Positions 48,569 to 57,085 of a stretch of DNA of 64,000 nt are shown piece after piece. The stretch comes from an uncultured Lachnospiraceae bacterium. GTDB lineage: Bacteria > Bacillota > Clostridia > Lachnospirales > Lachnospiraceae. The stretch spans positions 1 to 64,000 of the forward strand of contig CAJUBP010000001.1 of assembly GCA_910584585.1 (NCBI GenBank). Direction: 5' to 3'. The translations under genes and the position numbers were made by a program. Under the pieces are notes generated by a model. The model searched no databases and was not told the origin of the DNA. It saw nothing but the letters and a program-made list of their open reading frames with translations. The number at the start of each line of letters is the position of its first letter. Position 1 is the first letter of the stretch.

Positions 48569-50956
48569 TTATCGTTTCAGTTGAGCGGCAGCCTCATCCG
48601 CAAGCTGAATCGTCTGTCCGCATAATTCAAATTCGATTATTTCTGTTTTGGTCAGATTCTTTACCCGGACCTCTTCTTGAGTGACGCTTATTCGCAGTCT
48701 TTGGCCATGCCAGAGAATCTCATAGGTAAGTGTTTTCCACGCGTCCGGCAGGCATGGATCAATTCTCAGCCTGCCTTCTAACGTGCGCAATCCTCCGAAG
48801 CCATAGACCGCACCCTGCCAGATACCCCCGAAGGATGCCGCATGGATACCTGCGTCAGAGGTGGTCATCACCGGTCCGAGATCGATTTCTGTGGATTTCT
48901 CAAAGAGCCGGTAGGCTTCTTCCAGTTCTCTCATATCCGCCGCAAGCACTGCATGCGTGCAGAGGGACAGCGAAGAATCATGTATGGTCCTTTCGGAATA
49001 ATAATCCCATGTGGCAGCCTTTACCTCACGGGGAAAGAGATCTTCTAACAAAAAGAACAGCGCCAGCACATCCGCCTGTTGGGACACCTGTATCTGATTG
49101 ATCTGCGTCTGGTTATAATCCCGGAAAATACCGCCCACAAAATCCTGTTCCTTATATTTGGTCAAATCAATTTCTTTCAAAGTCAGATATGTGGAATCCT
49201 GGGGCAGAATGCCTTTTTCATTGGGAGCCGGCAGGAATATTTTATCTGCTTTCTGGGTCCACTCCTGATACCAGCGATCCAATTCCAGCTTTTCATTCAA
49301 TGTTTGATACAGCTTCGGCCGTTCTGTTTTCAGCAGTTCATAACAGGCAGCGGCTTTTTTGATATTCCATGCCGCAAGATAATTGGTAAACGCGTTATCT
49401 GTCTTATGCTCTTTATATTCATCCGGCCCCACCACGTCGCAAATATGGTAAAAACCGTCTTCTGTCACTGTCTCTGTAAATTCCGTGATCCCCTGTTCAT
49501 TTACAGTTTCATGAATCTGCCGGTTCTTGTCCTCCAGGCGGGAAGCCCAGAACCGGGCCGTATCGAAAATCAGCTCATATCCGTACTGATCCATAAAATC
49601 CTGATCTCCGGTAATCACGCCGTACAGCCACGCGCCGAAAGCCACGTCCGCCGTAATATGCTGCTCAATAAAACCGGACCACACCTTAATCAAAAGACCG
49701 GTTACAATGTCCGCATTCTGAAATTCCGGCGTCACCTCGCCGTCATCCATCCAGGCAGATTCCCAGGGAAACATGGCCCCCTGATACCCATGCTCGGCAG
49801 CCTTTTTATGGGCGCCGGGAAGGGTCAGATAACGGTATTCTTCCAGCTTCCGGGCCGTTTCCGGCTGGGTAAAGGCATAATAGGGCAGGAGAAAAATTTC
49901 TGTATCCCAGAAACAGTGCCCACGGTATCCCTCTCCCGACAGCCCCTTTGCGCCGATATTCATCCGGCTGTCATGGGCCGGAACCATCAGCCGCATGTGA
50001 TACTGGGCAAAATGCACAGCAAAATTGTCATAGTCATTTCCCTCAATAGCGATGGGCGCTTTCTCCCACACCTGCCTGTTCCATTCTTTTTCCGTATCCG
50101 CCGCCAGACTTTGATAGCCGATGGCCTGCAGCTCTTTGAGCTTTTCCAGAGAAAAGGCCTGCAGTTCTTTCACGGTCTTTCCCTGCATGTCCAAATCCCT
50201 GGTTGTGTATACATTGCAGTATTTTTCTATTTTCAGCGTCTCGCCTTTCTTCACCTTCGTCCGGTATCCGCCGCAGATACTGCGGACTTCCATGTAAAGC
50301 TGAACCGGAAGCTCCAGTTCTTCTCCGTCTTTCCAAAATCTGTGGGCCGTATTCAGCACAAAGGTAATATCAGACTGGGTGGTCCGGGGCACATACTGGA
50401 TGTACCGCCCTTCAAAAAAACGCATATCCCCTTCTGTAAAATGCTGCGCGCCGGTATTGGTTACCCGGCCGTTAATTCCTGATCTTATCTCAATCTCGGC
50501 GTCCCCCGACAAGGGAGTAATCTGGGCCTGAATGGCAAAATCGTGAAGCCTGCCAAGGGACACTACCCGCCGAAATGTCAGGCTAACCTGCTCTCCCTTA
50601 GGAGAAATCCAGACCACTTCCCGCTTTAATTCCGCTGTCTTTATATTCAGTTCCCTGCTGTAAAAATCTATGCTCCCCTGTTCTAATGTAAACCGTTCCC
50701 CATTGACGGTAATCTCAATGGCAGTCATGTCGGCGGCATTGGGAAGCTCTGTCACGGACGATGGATCAAATTGATTGAAGGTTCCATTAATCAGCAGATC
50801 CCTTGTCTCATTCAGGTATTTTTCTTCCGTTGCGCTGCGAAGGCCCAGGTAACCGTTTCCAAGGCACATGATGGCTTCGCATTTGCCTGGATGCTGCGGA
50901 TCGAAGCTGGCTTCGCGTAAGATCCAGTCTTTGGTTCTGGTGTAATCTAGTGACAC
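48569..50956 (-). CDS. GH65 family glycoside phosphorylase
   Basis: Inverting alpha-glucoside phosphorylase of 795 residues, normal for GH65. It would cleave an alpha-linked glucoside with phosphate to beta-glucose-1-phosphate plus acceptor. N-terminal beta-sandwich with CLGNGYLGLRSATEE, the (alpha/alpha)6 barrel with GYRGHCFWDTEIFLLPYY, the catalytic acid in GPDEYKEHKTDNAFTNYLA (about residue 512), the KQQADVLAL-like VSQQADVLALFF, and the late YYSERTIHDSSLSLCTHAVLAA. The GPDEYKEHK variant differs from the more usual GPDEYHEHV of maltose/kojibiose enzymes, so specificity is left open (kojibiose-, nigerose- or rhamnose-linked acceptors are possible). GTG start, AGGAGG 7 nt upstream. Downstream of pgmB, separated by a MITE. 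Confidence 0.92.
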   Translation of the reverse strand: MSLDYTRTKDWILREASFDPQHPGKCEAIMCLGNGYLGLRSATEEKYLNETRDLLINGTFNQFDPSSVTELPNAADMTAIEITVNGERFTLEQGSIDFYSRELNIKTAELKREVVWISPKGEQVSLTFRRVVSLGRLHDFAIQAQITPLSGDAEIEIRSGINGRVTNTGAQHFTEGDMRFFEGRYIQYVPRTTQSDITFVLNTAHRFWKDGEELELPVQLYMEVRSICGGYRTKVKKGETLKIEKYCNVYTTRDLDMQGKTVKELQAFSLEKLKELQAIGYQSLAADTEKEWNRQVWEKAPIAIEGNDYDNFAVHFAQYHMRLMVPAHDSRMNIGAKGLSGEGYRGHCFWDTEIFLLPYYAFTQPETARKLEEYRYLTLPGAHKKAAEHGYQGAMFPWESAWMDDGEVTPEFQNADIVTGLLIKVWSGFIEQHITADVAFGAWLYGVITGDQDFMDQYGYELIFDTARFWASRLEDKNRQIHETVNEQGITEFTETVTEDGFYHICDVVGPDEYKEHKTDNAFTNYLAAWNIKKAAACYELLKTERPKLYQTLNEKLELDRWYQEWTQKADKIFLPAPNEKGILPQDSTYLTLKEIDLTKYKEQDFVGGIFRDYNQTQINQIQVSQQADVLALFFLLEDLFPREVKAATWDYYSERTIHDSSLSLCTHAVLAADMRELEEAYRLFEKSTEIDLGPVMTTSDAGIHAASFGGIWQGAVYGFGGLRTLEGRLRIDPCLPDAWKTLTYEILWHGQRLRISVTQEEVRVKNLTKTEIIEFELCGQTIQLADEAAAQLKR

Positions 50957-51009
50957 TGTTTGTCCTCCTTTGGTCGTGTGAATTTATTATCTTTGGAAAC
51001 GGACGGAAC

Positions 51010-51179
51010 TAGAGGAGCGCCCTTTGGCACACAAACTGGGCAGCGTTCCGGCGAACTAACTGCTAACTTCGACTAAGGAAGTCAGGAAAGCCTTCCTTCC
51101 TAAGTCTCTGTAAGCAGTGGATTTCGCCTCCACTAAGAACGCCCATGAATCGTTTGCTTAGCCAAAGGGCGCTCCTCTA
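51010..51179. mobile_element. MITE family B, 166 bp
   Basis: TA-flanked palindromic element (51012-51177) with perfect 17-bp inverted ends GAGGAGCGCCCTTTGGC/GCCAAAGGGCGCTCCTC. Symmetry extends outside TA (GGAAC/GTTCC). Inside, ACTAAGGAAG/CTTCCTTAGT-like arms are again inverted. It sits in the 328-bp gap between GH65 and pgmB and could form a long hairpin in the transcript. Confidence 0.8.
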
Positions 51180-51284
51180 GTTCCTGTGTATCGAAATATG
51201 AAAAATTCGTTCGGGTTTTTGCCACAAGATGGTTTCCAACAAATTTGACCTAGAGCATTTTATAATGCGCTCGGGTTTTTTCTG

Positions 51285-51920
51285 TCATATAATTTTCAGC
51301 AGATCGCTGATCTTCCGAATGGGATATGCAGTGTCTGCGTCTTCTGAGGCTTCTCCGATTCCTGCGCAGTCGAATCCGCCTGCTTTTGCCGCTGCGACGC
51401 CTGCCCGGGCGTCTTCTACGACCAGGCAGTTTGCCGGGGCTTCCTGGAGCATTTCTGCTGCTTTTCTGAATACCTCTGGGTCTGGTTTGGACTTTGTGAT
51501 GTTATTTCCGTCGCTGACGGCGTCAAAGGCATCGTTCAGTCCAAGCTGGTTTAAAATGACGGGGGTATTTTTGCTGGAAGATCCGATTGCGGTCTTTATG
51601 CCTTTTGCTTTCAGGGATTTCAGCGTTTTTGCCGCATCTTCCGGGAGATCGGCGGGGGTCATCTGCTCTAAAAGTTTCCGGTAGCTGTCATTCTTTTTTT
51701 CCGCCATTGCGTTTTTTTCTTCTTCTGTATAAGTTCTGGAGGCTCTTTCCAGGATAATCTCAAGGCTTTCCATGCGGCTGACGCCCCGCAGGCGGTTATT
51801 GATCTCTTCATCAAAATAAATTCCCTCATTATCCGCAATTTCTTTCCATGCCAGATAATGATACTGATCGGTAGAGCAAATCACTCCGTCCAAATCAAAA
51901 ATAACTGCTGTATATTTCAT
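51285..51920 (-). CDS. pgmB: Beta-phosphoglucomutase
   Basis: HAD-superfamily enzyme converting beta-glucose-1-phosphate to glucose-6-phosphate. 211 residues. Catalytic loop VIFDLDGVICSTDQYHYLAWKEIAD (nucleophile and acid Asp pair), cap with NRLRGVSRMESLEIIL, IGSSSKNTPVILNQLGL (Ser of motif II), KSKPDPEVFRKAAEML (motif III Lys) and VVEDARAGVAAAKAGGF (motif IV). Its product relation to GH65 is established biochemistry. It follows the permease gene by 65 bp, so the import and the catabolic step are co-transcribed. Confidence 0.94.
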   Translation of the reverse strand: MKYTAVIFDLDGVICSTDQYHYLAWKEIADNEGIYFDEEINNRLRGVSRMESLEIILERASRTYTEEEKNAMAEKKNDSYRKLLEQMTPADLPEDAAKTLKSLKAKGIKTAIGSSSKNTPVILNQLGLNDAFDAVSDGNNITKSKPDPEVFRKAAEMLQEAPANCLVVEDARAGVAAAKAGGFDCAGIGEASEDADTAYPIRKISDLLKII

Positions 51921-51985
51921 TCTCCAACCCTTTCCTTCCTAACATGAACTGTTCTGCCGCATCTCGGCTTCTATCTGTTTCTTCT

Positions 51986-52807
51986 TTATTCCTTTACCGA
52001 ACCGGCTGCAAGCCCTGAGATGACTTGTTTCTGCATCAGCAGATATACCGCGATGCTGGGAATTGTCACAAGCACGGTGGCTGCAAACATAGCGCCGTAA
52101 TCGCTGGCGAAAGAACTCTTAAAATAGTACAGGGCAATGGGAAGGGTCCGCTTCTCCACTCCGGTTGTCAATGTCAGCGCAAACTGGAATTCATTCCAGC
52201 AAAGCAGAAACTGCAGTACGCCTGCCGTTGCAAAGGCCGGCTTTGTCAATGGCAGAATAATCTGGGCAAATGTCCGGAAGAATCCGGCCCCGTCGATGTA
52301 GGCGGCCTCTTCCAGCGTGGTGGAAATGGTCTTATAATAACTCATCATAATATACAGCGTGGTGGGCATCCCAAGGGCAGTATAGACAATAATCAATCCC
52401 CACAGCTTATTGTACAAATGAGCCGTATTCAGTGTCTGATACAGGGGCTGCAGCAAGGCCGCTCCCGGTATGACAAGAGCCGCTGAAAACAGCAGCGTAA
52501 TCACTCCTTTGAAACGGAAGTTACAGCGCACCAGCACGTAAGCCGCCATACTCAAGGCCAGCAGGTTCAATAGAGTGGACACAACCGCCACAAAAATACT
52601 GTTTTTATAAAATCCAACCAGCGGCGCAATCTCAAAAGCCTTGACGTAATTCTGAACATTCAGTCCATTGGGATATCCTGTCACAGACGACATAATTTCC
52701 GCATTGCTTTTAAAGGATGACGAAAGCACCCACAGAAACGGCACAACAGAAATTACCACGATAAATACCAAAAAGATCCCCGCCAGTATTTTACGAACAT
52801 GTTTCAT
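51986..52807 (-). CDS. Carbohydrate ABC transporter permease, MalG type
   Basis: Inner membrane permease of 273 residues with six hydrophobic segments (ILAGIFLVFIVVISVVPFLWVL first), the binding-protein-dependent transport signature EAAYIDGAGFFRTFAQIILPLTKPAFAT contacting the ATPase (EAA loop), and a C-terminal VYLLMQKQVISGLAAGSVKE typical of MalG/MsmG. GGAGG precedes the ATG. 35 bp after the first permease. No ATPase is encoded here; family practice is a shared MsmK/MsiK-type ATPase from elsewhere. Confidence 0.93.
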   Translation of the reverse strand: MKHVRKILAGIFLVFIVVISVVPFLWVLSSSFKSNAEIMSSVTGYPNGLNVQNYVKAFEIAPLVGFYKNSIFVAVVSTLLNLLALSMAAYVLVRCNFRFKGVITLLFSAALVIPGAALLQPLYQTLNTAHLYNKLWGLIIVYTALGMPTTLYIMMSYYKTISTTLEEAAYIDGAGFFRTFAQIILPLTKPAFATAGVLQFLLCWNEFQFALTLTTGVEKRTLPIALYYFKSSFASDYGAMFAATVLVTIPSIAVYLLMQKQVISGLAAGSVKE

Positions 52808-52842
52808 CTCTTTCCTCCTTCACAGATTCATTGAAGATATTT

Positions 52843-53706
52843 TTATTTATCCATCCGATACGCGCCCCGTATCACCCCAACTACAATCAGGCCCAGCACG
52901 ATCAGCACTACGCCTTCCGCATTGGCAAGGCCGTAATTGTTATCCGTCAATGCCGTCTGATACAGATGCATAGGCATATTCATGGTCTTTCCGGCAGGGC
53001 CTCCGTTGGTGGTCATCATAATGATATCCAGCTTCTGCAGCATACTTGTGGCTGCAAGCACTGTAGCCGTTCCAATAATGTTGCGCATCATCGGCAGCAC
53101 AATCTTAATGTCAATCTGAAAATCCGTGGCGCCGTCCATTCTGGCCGCCTCAAAGATATCCTCTGATACAGACGCCATTTCTGCCATTACAAGAATGGTC
53201 ACCAGCCCCGCATAGGGCAGCCAGGTCAGCGTCACAGCCGCAAAAGCCGTATTGGAGCTTAAGAACCAGTTCTGGGAAAAATCAGATTTGGTCACTGTGC
53301 GGATGATGCTGTTTACCATTCCAAACTGAGGATTTAAGATACACAGGAACAGCATTCCCAATGCCGCGCTGGAAATAATATTGGGAATCATAAAAGTCCC
53401 TCTCATAAAATTCGTGTACCAGCGTTTCCTTCTGAGAATCAGAGCCAGCGTCGTTCCGATGCTCACATGTATGGTGGACTGCAGTACAATCCAGATTAAG
53501 GTATTGATAATACTCTGCTGAAATTCCTCATCCTCTGTAAAAAGATAAATATAATTCTTTAATCCTGAAAATACCGGCGGCGCCCCGATGGACCAGTCTG
53601 TAAATGAGGTCACTCCTAGCTGCGCCATGGAAATCAGAAAAACAAATATGAACAGCGCCATACTGGGGGTCAGAAATGTCACTATCCACCTTTTCTTTTT
53701 TGTCAT
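52843..53706 (-). CDS. Sugar ABC transporter permease, MalF type
   Basis: A 287-residue permease with six membrane segments (LTPSMALFIFVFLISMAQLG first). The EAA loop is EAARMDGATDFQIDIKIVLPMMRNII. Short N-terminus as in oligosaccharide importers of Firmicutes. It follows the binding-protein gene by 277 bp, a gap holding a tandem repeat and a wide terminator-like hairpin, which probably lowers permease relative to binding protein. Confidence 0.93.
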   Translation of the reverse strand: MTKKKRWIVTFLTPSMALFIFVFLISMAQLGVTSFTDWSIGAPPVFSGLKNYIYLFTEDEEFQQSIINTLIWIVLQSTIHVSIGTTLALILRRKRWYTNFMRGTFMIPNIISSAALGMLFLCILNPQFGMVNSIIRTVTKSDFSQNWFLSSNTAFAAVTLTWLPYAGLVTILVMAEMASVSEDIFEAARMDGATDFQIDIKIVLPMMRNIIGTATVLAATSMLQKLDIIMMTTNGGPAGKTMNMPMHLYQTALTDNNYGLANAEGVVLIVLGLIVVGVIRGAYRMDK

Positions 53707-53732
53707 ACGATACCGTTCCTTTCTGTAGTAAA

Positions 53733-53863
53733 CCCATCCTCATGCTCAGCTCCCGGCTGCGGGCCCATGGTCATCCATACTGGGCAAGCTTTGGCTTTCT
53801 GCAGTAAACCCGTCCTCATGCTCAGCTCCCGGCTGCGGGCCCCATGGCCATCCATACTGAGGA
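53733..53863. repeat. Dispersed repeat family C, two units of 76 bp
   Basis: CTCATGCTCAGCTCCCGGCT begins at 53741 and again at 53817, each time followed by GCGGGCCC, ATGG(T/C)CATCCATACTG. Between them AAGCTTTGGCTTTC corresponds to the hairpin of the unit at 12745-12813. Located upstream of the MalF-type gene. Confidence 0.7.
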
Positions 53864-53872
53864 ATGTCCGTC

Positions 53873-53973
53873 AAAAAGGGGCTGCCGGAACGTGAACTCT
53901 GCGCAATCTATGGTCTGATGTTTAAAACCACTGTATCTATTGCGAAAATCCAGCCGCTTCCCGACAGCCCCTT
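53873..53973 (-). terminator. Attenuator-like hairpin after the binding-protein gene
   Basis: Minus strand AAGGGGCTGTCGG pairs with CCGGCAGCCCCTT (one mismatch), followed by five T (53873-53877). It begins 10 bp after the stop. The loop is wide (about 70 nt). Confidence 0.6.
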
Positions 53974-53983
53974 ATTACCGGAT

Positions 53984-55372
53984 TTACTTTGTTTTTGCCG
54001 CTGCTTCGGTCAGTTTTGCAGCGAAATCAGAAGGCGTCATTCCGCCGGATGCAAGTTCCGGATAGTAAGAGGAAAACGCCTCTATCGTGCTTGCCACTGC
54101 GGTATTGTCAATGTTATTAAAATCCCATTCATTGGAATTGCTCGCCTCTACCAGTTCTGCAATCAGGGGATTTGCTGCCTTAAAGTCGTCGGACAAAGCT
54201 ACAAGGTCTGTCAGAGGAAGGGCTCCGTTATCTTCCAGGAAAATCTCCTGAGCCCGTTTGCCGGTCTTGAATTTCAGGAATTCCAGGGCTGCTTCCTGCA
54301 CTGCCTCATCTTCTTCGTTGGTGCACAATACATAACCGATTTCGTACTGCTCAATCAGTCCGCTTTCCGGATATGCCGCAACGCCTACTTTATCTGCCAG
54401 CCCTTCCGCTGCTTTTTCCGGATCTGAGAAATCAGGAGTCATCCAGGTTCCGTTGGCGATCATAGCTGTTTTTTCCTGAAGGAAATTATTTGCTGAATTT
54501 GCGAATAACGCGCCGATGGCGTCGCTTGTGGTATAGCTCTGGAGACATTTCTGAATCATCTCAAGTCCTTTTTCCACAGAATCATTTTCGTAAGAATCCG
54601 GATGGTATGTATTCATAAAGTCATTTCCCTCCTGGCCGTTGGTGCCGATCATAGCTGCCAGCCAGAGGTTGGTGGTCCAGCAGTTTTCTCCTGTCATCAT
54701 GGCAAGAGGCGTATATCCTGCTGCTAATAATTTTTCATTGTTTTCCATAAATTCATCCCAGGTCTCTGCCGGCTTGATACCTGCCGCGTCGAACATTTCC
54801 TTATTGTAGAAATATCCGATAACCTGTTTCGCATTTGCGATGGAATACAGCGCGTCGCCTTCTTTATTGTACTCAATGGCTCCGTCTCCAATCTCTGCTT
54901 TCCATTCCGCATCTTCTTCCAACAGAGGAATTAAATCCACCGCCTGGCCGTTCTTTACTGCCAGTTCCCGGATCCCCTCTTTGCCCAGGACAACATCCGG
55001 AAGGTCCTTGGACGCCGCAAGGGTCTTCATCTTGTCCACATAAGCGGAATCGCTGGGAAGCTCCTCAATATTCACTTTAATCTTTCCCTCATACTTCTCG
55101 TTAAATTCCTCAATAACCTTCGCCTCTGCTTTGGCAGATAAATGGGAACCTACCATAAAGGTTGCATAGTCAATCTCCACTGCTTCTCCGCTGTCTGCCT
55201 CTTCCTGGGACTCTTCCGATTCCCCGTCAGTCTCTGTCTCCTGACTGGTTTCCTGCGCTGTCTCTTTCTCTCCGCCGTCCGTCTTTTCCTTGTTTCCGTT
55301 TCCGCCGCACGCAGCCAGGGAAAATACCATACAGCCTGTCAGCAGAACCGCCATTAATTTTTTCAATTTCAT
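53984..55372 (-). CDS. Extracellular sugar-binding lipoprotein (family 1 SBP)
   Basis: A 462-residue solute-binding protein. Lipobox MVFSLAACGGNG at residue about 21, then an acidic Glu/Thr/Ser linker, then the family 1 binding-protein fold: ASKDLPDVVLGKEG, IANAKQVIGYFYNKEMFDAAGIKPAETWDEFMENNEKLLAAGYTPLAM, NFLQEKTAMIANGTWM, and the C-terminal GKRAQEIFLEDNGALPL. It determines the specificity of the importer, but the sugar cannot be read. AGGAGG stands before the ATG. First gene of the import operon, downstream of the two-component genes. Confidence 0.94.
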   Translation of the reverse strand: MKLKKLMAVLLTGCMVFSLAACGGNGNKEKTDGGEKETAQETSQETETDGESEESQEEADSGEAVEIDYATFMVGSHLSAKAEAKVIEEFNEKYEGKIKVNIEELPSDSAYVDKMKTLAASKDLPDVVLGKEGIRELAVKNGQAVDLIPLLEEDAEWKAEIGDGAIEYNKEGDALYSIANAKQVIGYFYNKEMFDAAGIKPAETWDEFMENNEKLLAAGYTPLAMMTGENCWTTNLWLAAMIGTNGQEGNDFMNTYHPDSYENDSVEKGLEMIQKCLQSYTTSDAIGALFANSANNFLQEKTAMIANGTWMTPDFSDPEKAAEGLADKVGVAAYPESGLIEQYEIGYVLCTNEEDEAVQEAALEFLKFKTGKRAQEIFLEDNGALPLTDLVALSDDFKAANPLIAELVEASNSNEWDFNNIDNTAVASTIEAFSSYYPELASGGMTPSDFAAKLTEAAAKTK

Positions 55373-55415
55373 ATCTTTTCCTCCTGTTTCCTTTTCTTTT
55401 GATACCTTGATTATA

Positions 55416-55437
55416 GTTATTTTTCCCGGAAAATAAC
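55416..55437 (-). promoter_or_regulatory. Candidate operator before the binding-protein gene
   Basis: Inverted repeat GTTATTTT-(6)-AAAATAAC with a TATAAT (minus, 55408-55416 region) next to it, about 45 bp before the start codon. A site for YesN or a LacI-type regulator is possible. Confidence 0.4.
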
Positions 55438-55606
55438 ATCTGCTATCCGTGCCTGCCCTTGCTATAATTTTACTGATTCTGTCCGTTCTTTCCCGAAAAC
55501 CTGTAAAAATTTTTACTCTCTTATAATAATTTTACTTCCGTTCTGTCTGCCCACTCTATTCAGACAGCGGGTATTTGTCTGATTCTCAAATTTTGACGGA
55601 TACTTT

Positions 55607-57085
55607 TTATCTCCGCTCTATCCGGTTCATAAATTCCGACGGGGAATATCCTTCATACTTCATAAAAACATGGGTAAAATAAGAAGGCTCTTCAATCCCC
55701 ACCATCTCCCCCACTTCATAGACCTTGTATTTTCTTGTGCTTAATATCTCCTTGGCCTTTTCCATCCGGTATTTATTGATGGCGTCCGTCACTGTCATGC
55801 CGGTTTCTTTTTTGTAGATTCTGCTGATGTAGCTGCTGTTCATAAACAATTTCTGGCTGATGGATTTCAGGCTCAGCTTATCCTTATAGTCCTGCTGAAT
55901 AATGTAGTTGATGTTCTCCACCAGAAAGCTCTGGCCCAAATCGCTTTTGGAAAAAATCGCTGCCGCCGAGGCGCAGGTGTCTTTGACGCAGTCCCACAAT
56001 CCCGCCTTGGATTTGCTGCCGAACACCGCTTCCAATATATTTTCCTGGACAAATATTTTCTCTGCGCTGCCGGCGTTCCTTGTTTTCCGAAGCAGATAGG
56101 AAACAATGGCATGGACGTCTGATTTGCACTGTTCGATGGAACGTTCCTCTTTCTTTAAATATTCAAAAAACTCCTGCTCCAGTCTTTGCTGTTCCTGACT
56201 GTCTCCGTTCCGAAGCGCGCCGTAGAGATTTCTCATATAGGCGTCGATATCGCTGTCATCAAACCAACACTGCGCCATATCGGAATCACCTTCACGCACA
56301 TTCACCGGATGCTCGTCGGAATATACATTAGACAGCGCGCGCATGGCCTGTTTCTTCCCGGCTGTCATGCAGTCTTTGCTTTCCACAATCCTGCTGCATC
56401 CCACGCGGATCCGAAGCTCCAAAAAGGATTCCGCCAGAGATACAAATTTCTCTAAATGCCTGCGAAACTGAGCGGCGTCATCCGCTTCCTCTGTCTCCAC
56501 AATCACAAAAAACAGCCCGTCTTCCACATGCATATAAGCCGCGTTCTGCTTCTGAAAGGCATTTTTCACTAACTGCTCCACGTTTTTCTCATATCTGCCG
56601 TATTTTCCGATGTTTTTCAGCTTTACTTCACAGGCGCACACCCGGCACCATCCGCCTGTCTGAAAAGTAATTTCCCCCTCTCCTGCTTTGCTGTTTTTCT
56701 GCTTTTCCCACTGCTGCGTCACCCGTTCCACCGACTTGGGCAGTTCCTGGAGAAACTCATTTTTTACCACAAAATCCGCCACTCCGTATTTAATGGCCTG
56801 CTGCGCGTATTCAAATTCATTATAAGCTGTCAGAATAATGGTTCTGACCTCAGGAAATCTGTCATGCAAAATACCCGCAAGCTGAATTCCGTCCATTACC
56901 GGCATCTTAATATCTGTGATGACAAGATGGATCTCTTCTTCTCTGTTTTCCTCCAGATATTTCAAAACCTGCTCCCCGTTGCGCACGGCCCCGCACACCC
57001 GGCATCCGATTTCCTCCCACTCAATCAGTTCCAGGATCCCTTCCCGGATATTTTTCTCATCATCTGCAATTATAATGTTGTACAT
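55607..57085 (-). CDS. YesN-type response regulator (REC plus AraC HTH)
   Basis: A 492-residue regulator. Receiver: IIIADDEKNIREGI, phosphoacceptor in LVITDIKMPVMDG, and the TAYNEFEYAQQAIKYGVADFVVKNEF region in which the usual Lys-Pro is Lys-Asn. A middle region of about 260 residues without clear homology; C-terminal AraC tandem helix-turn-helix (NYIIQQDYKDKLSLKSISQKLFMNSSYISRIYKKETGMTVTDAINKYRMEKAKEIL to EEPSYFTHVFMKYEGYSPSEF). Overlaps the yesM stop by 16 bp. It most likely activates the import genes downstream and perhaps the large secreted enzyme upstream. Confidence 0.92.
   Translation of the reverse strand: MYNIIIADDEKNIREGILELIEWEEIGCRVCGAVRNGEQVLKYLEENREEEIHLVITDIKMPVMDGIQLAGILHDRFPEVRTIILTAYNEFEYAQQAIKYGVADFVVKNEFLQELPKSVERVTQQWEKQKNSKAGEGEITFQTGGWCRVCACEVKLKNIGKYGRYEKNVEQLVKNAFQKQNAAYMHVEDGLFFVIVETEEADDAAQFRRHLEKFVSLAESFLELRIRVGCSRIVESKDCMTAGKKQAMRALSNVYSDEHPVNVREGDSDMAQCWFDDSDIDAYMRNLYGALRNGDSQEQQRLEQEFFEYLKKEERSIEQCKSDVHAIVSYLLRKTRNAGSAEKIFVQENILEAVFGSKSKAGLWDCVKDTCASAAAIFSKSDLGQSFLVENINYIIQQDYKDKLSLKSISQKLFMNSSYISRIYKKETGMTVTDAINKYRMEKAKEILSTRKYKVYEVGEMVGIEEPSYFTHVFMKYEGYSPSEFMNRIERR

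Noticed and set aside
49079..50482. Plus-strand frame of 467 codons opposite GH65
   Set aside because: Antisense shadow; the GH65 strand carries all catalytic motifs over the whole length.
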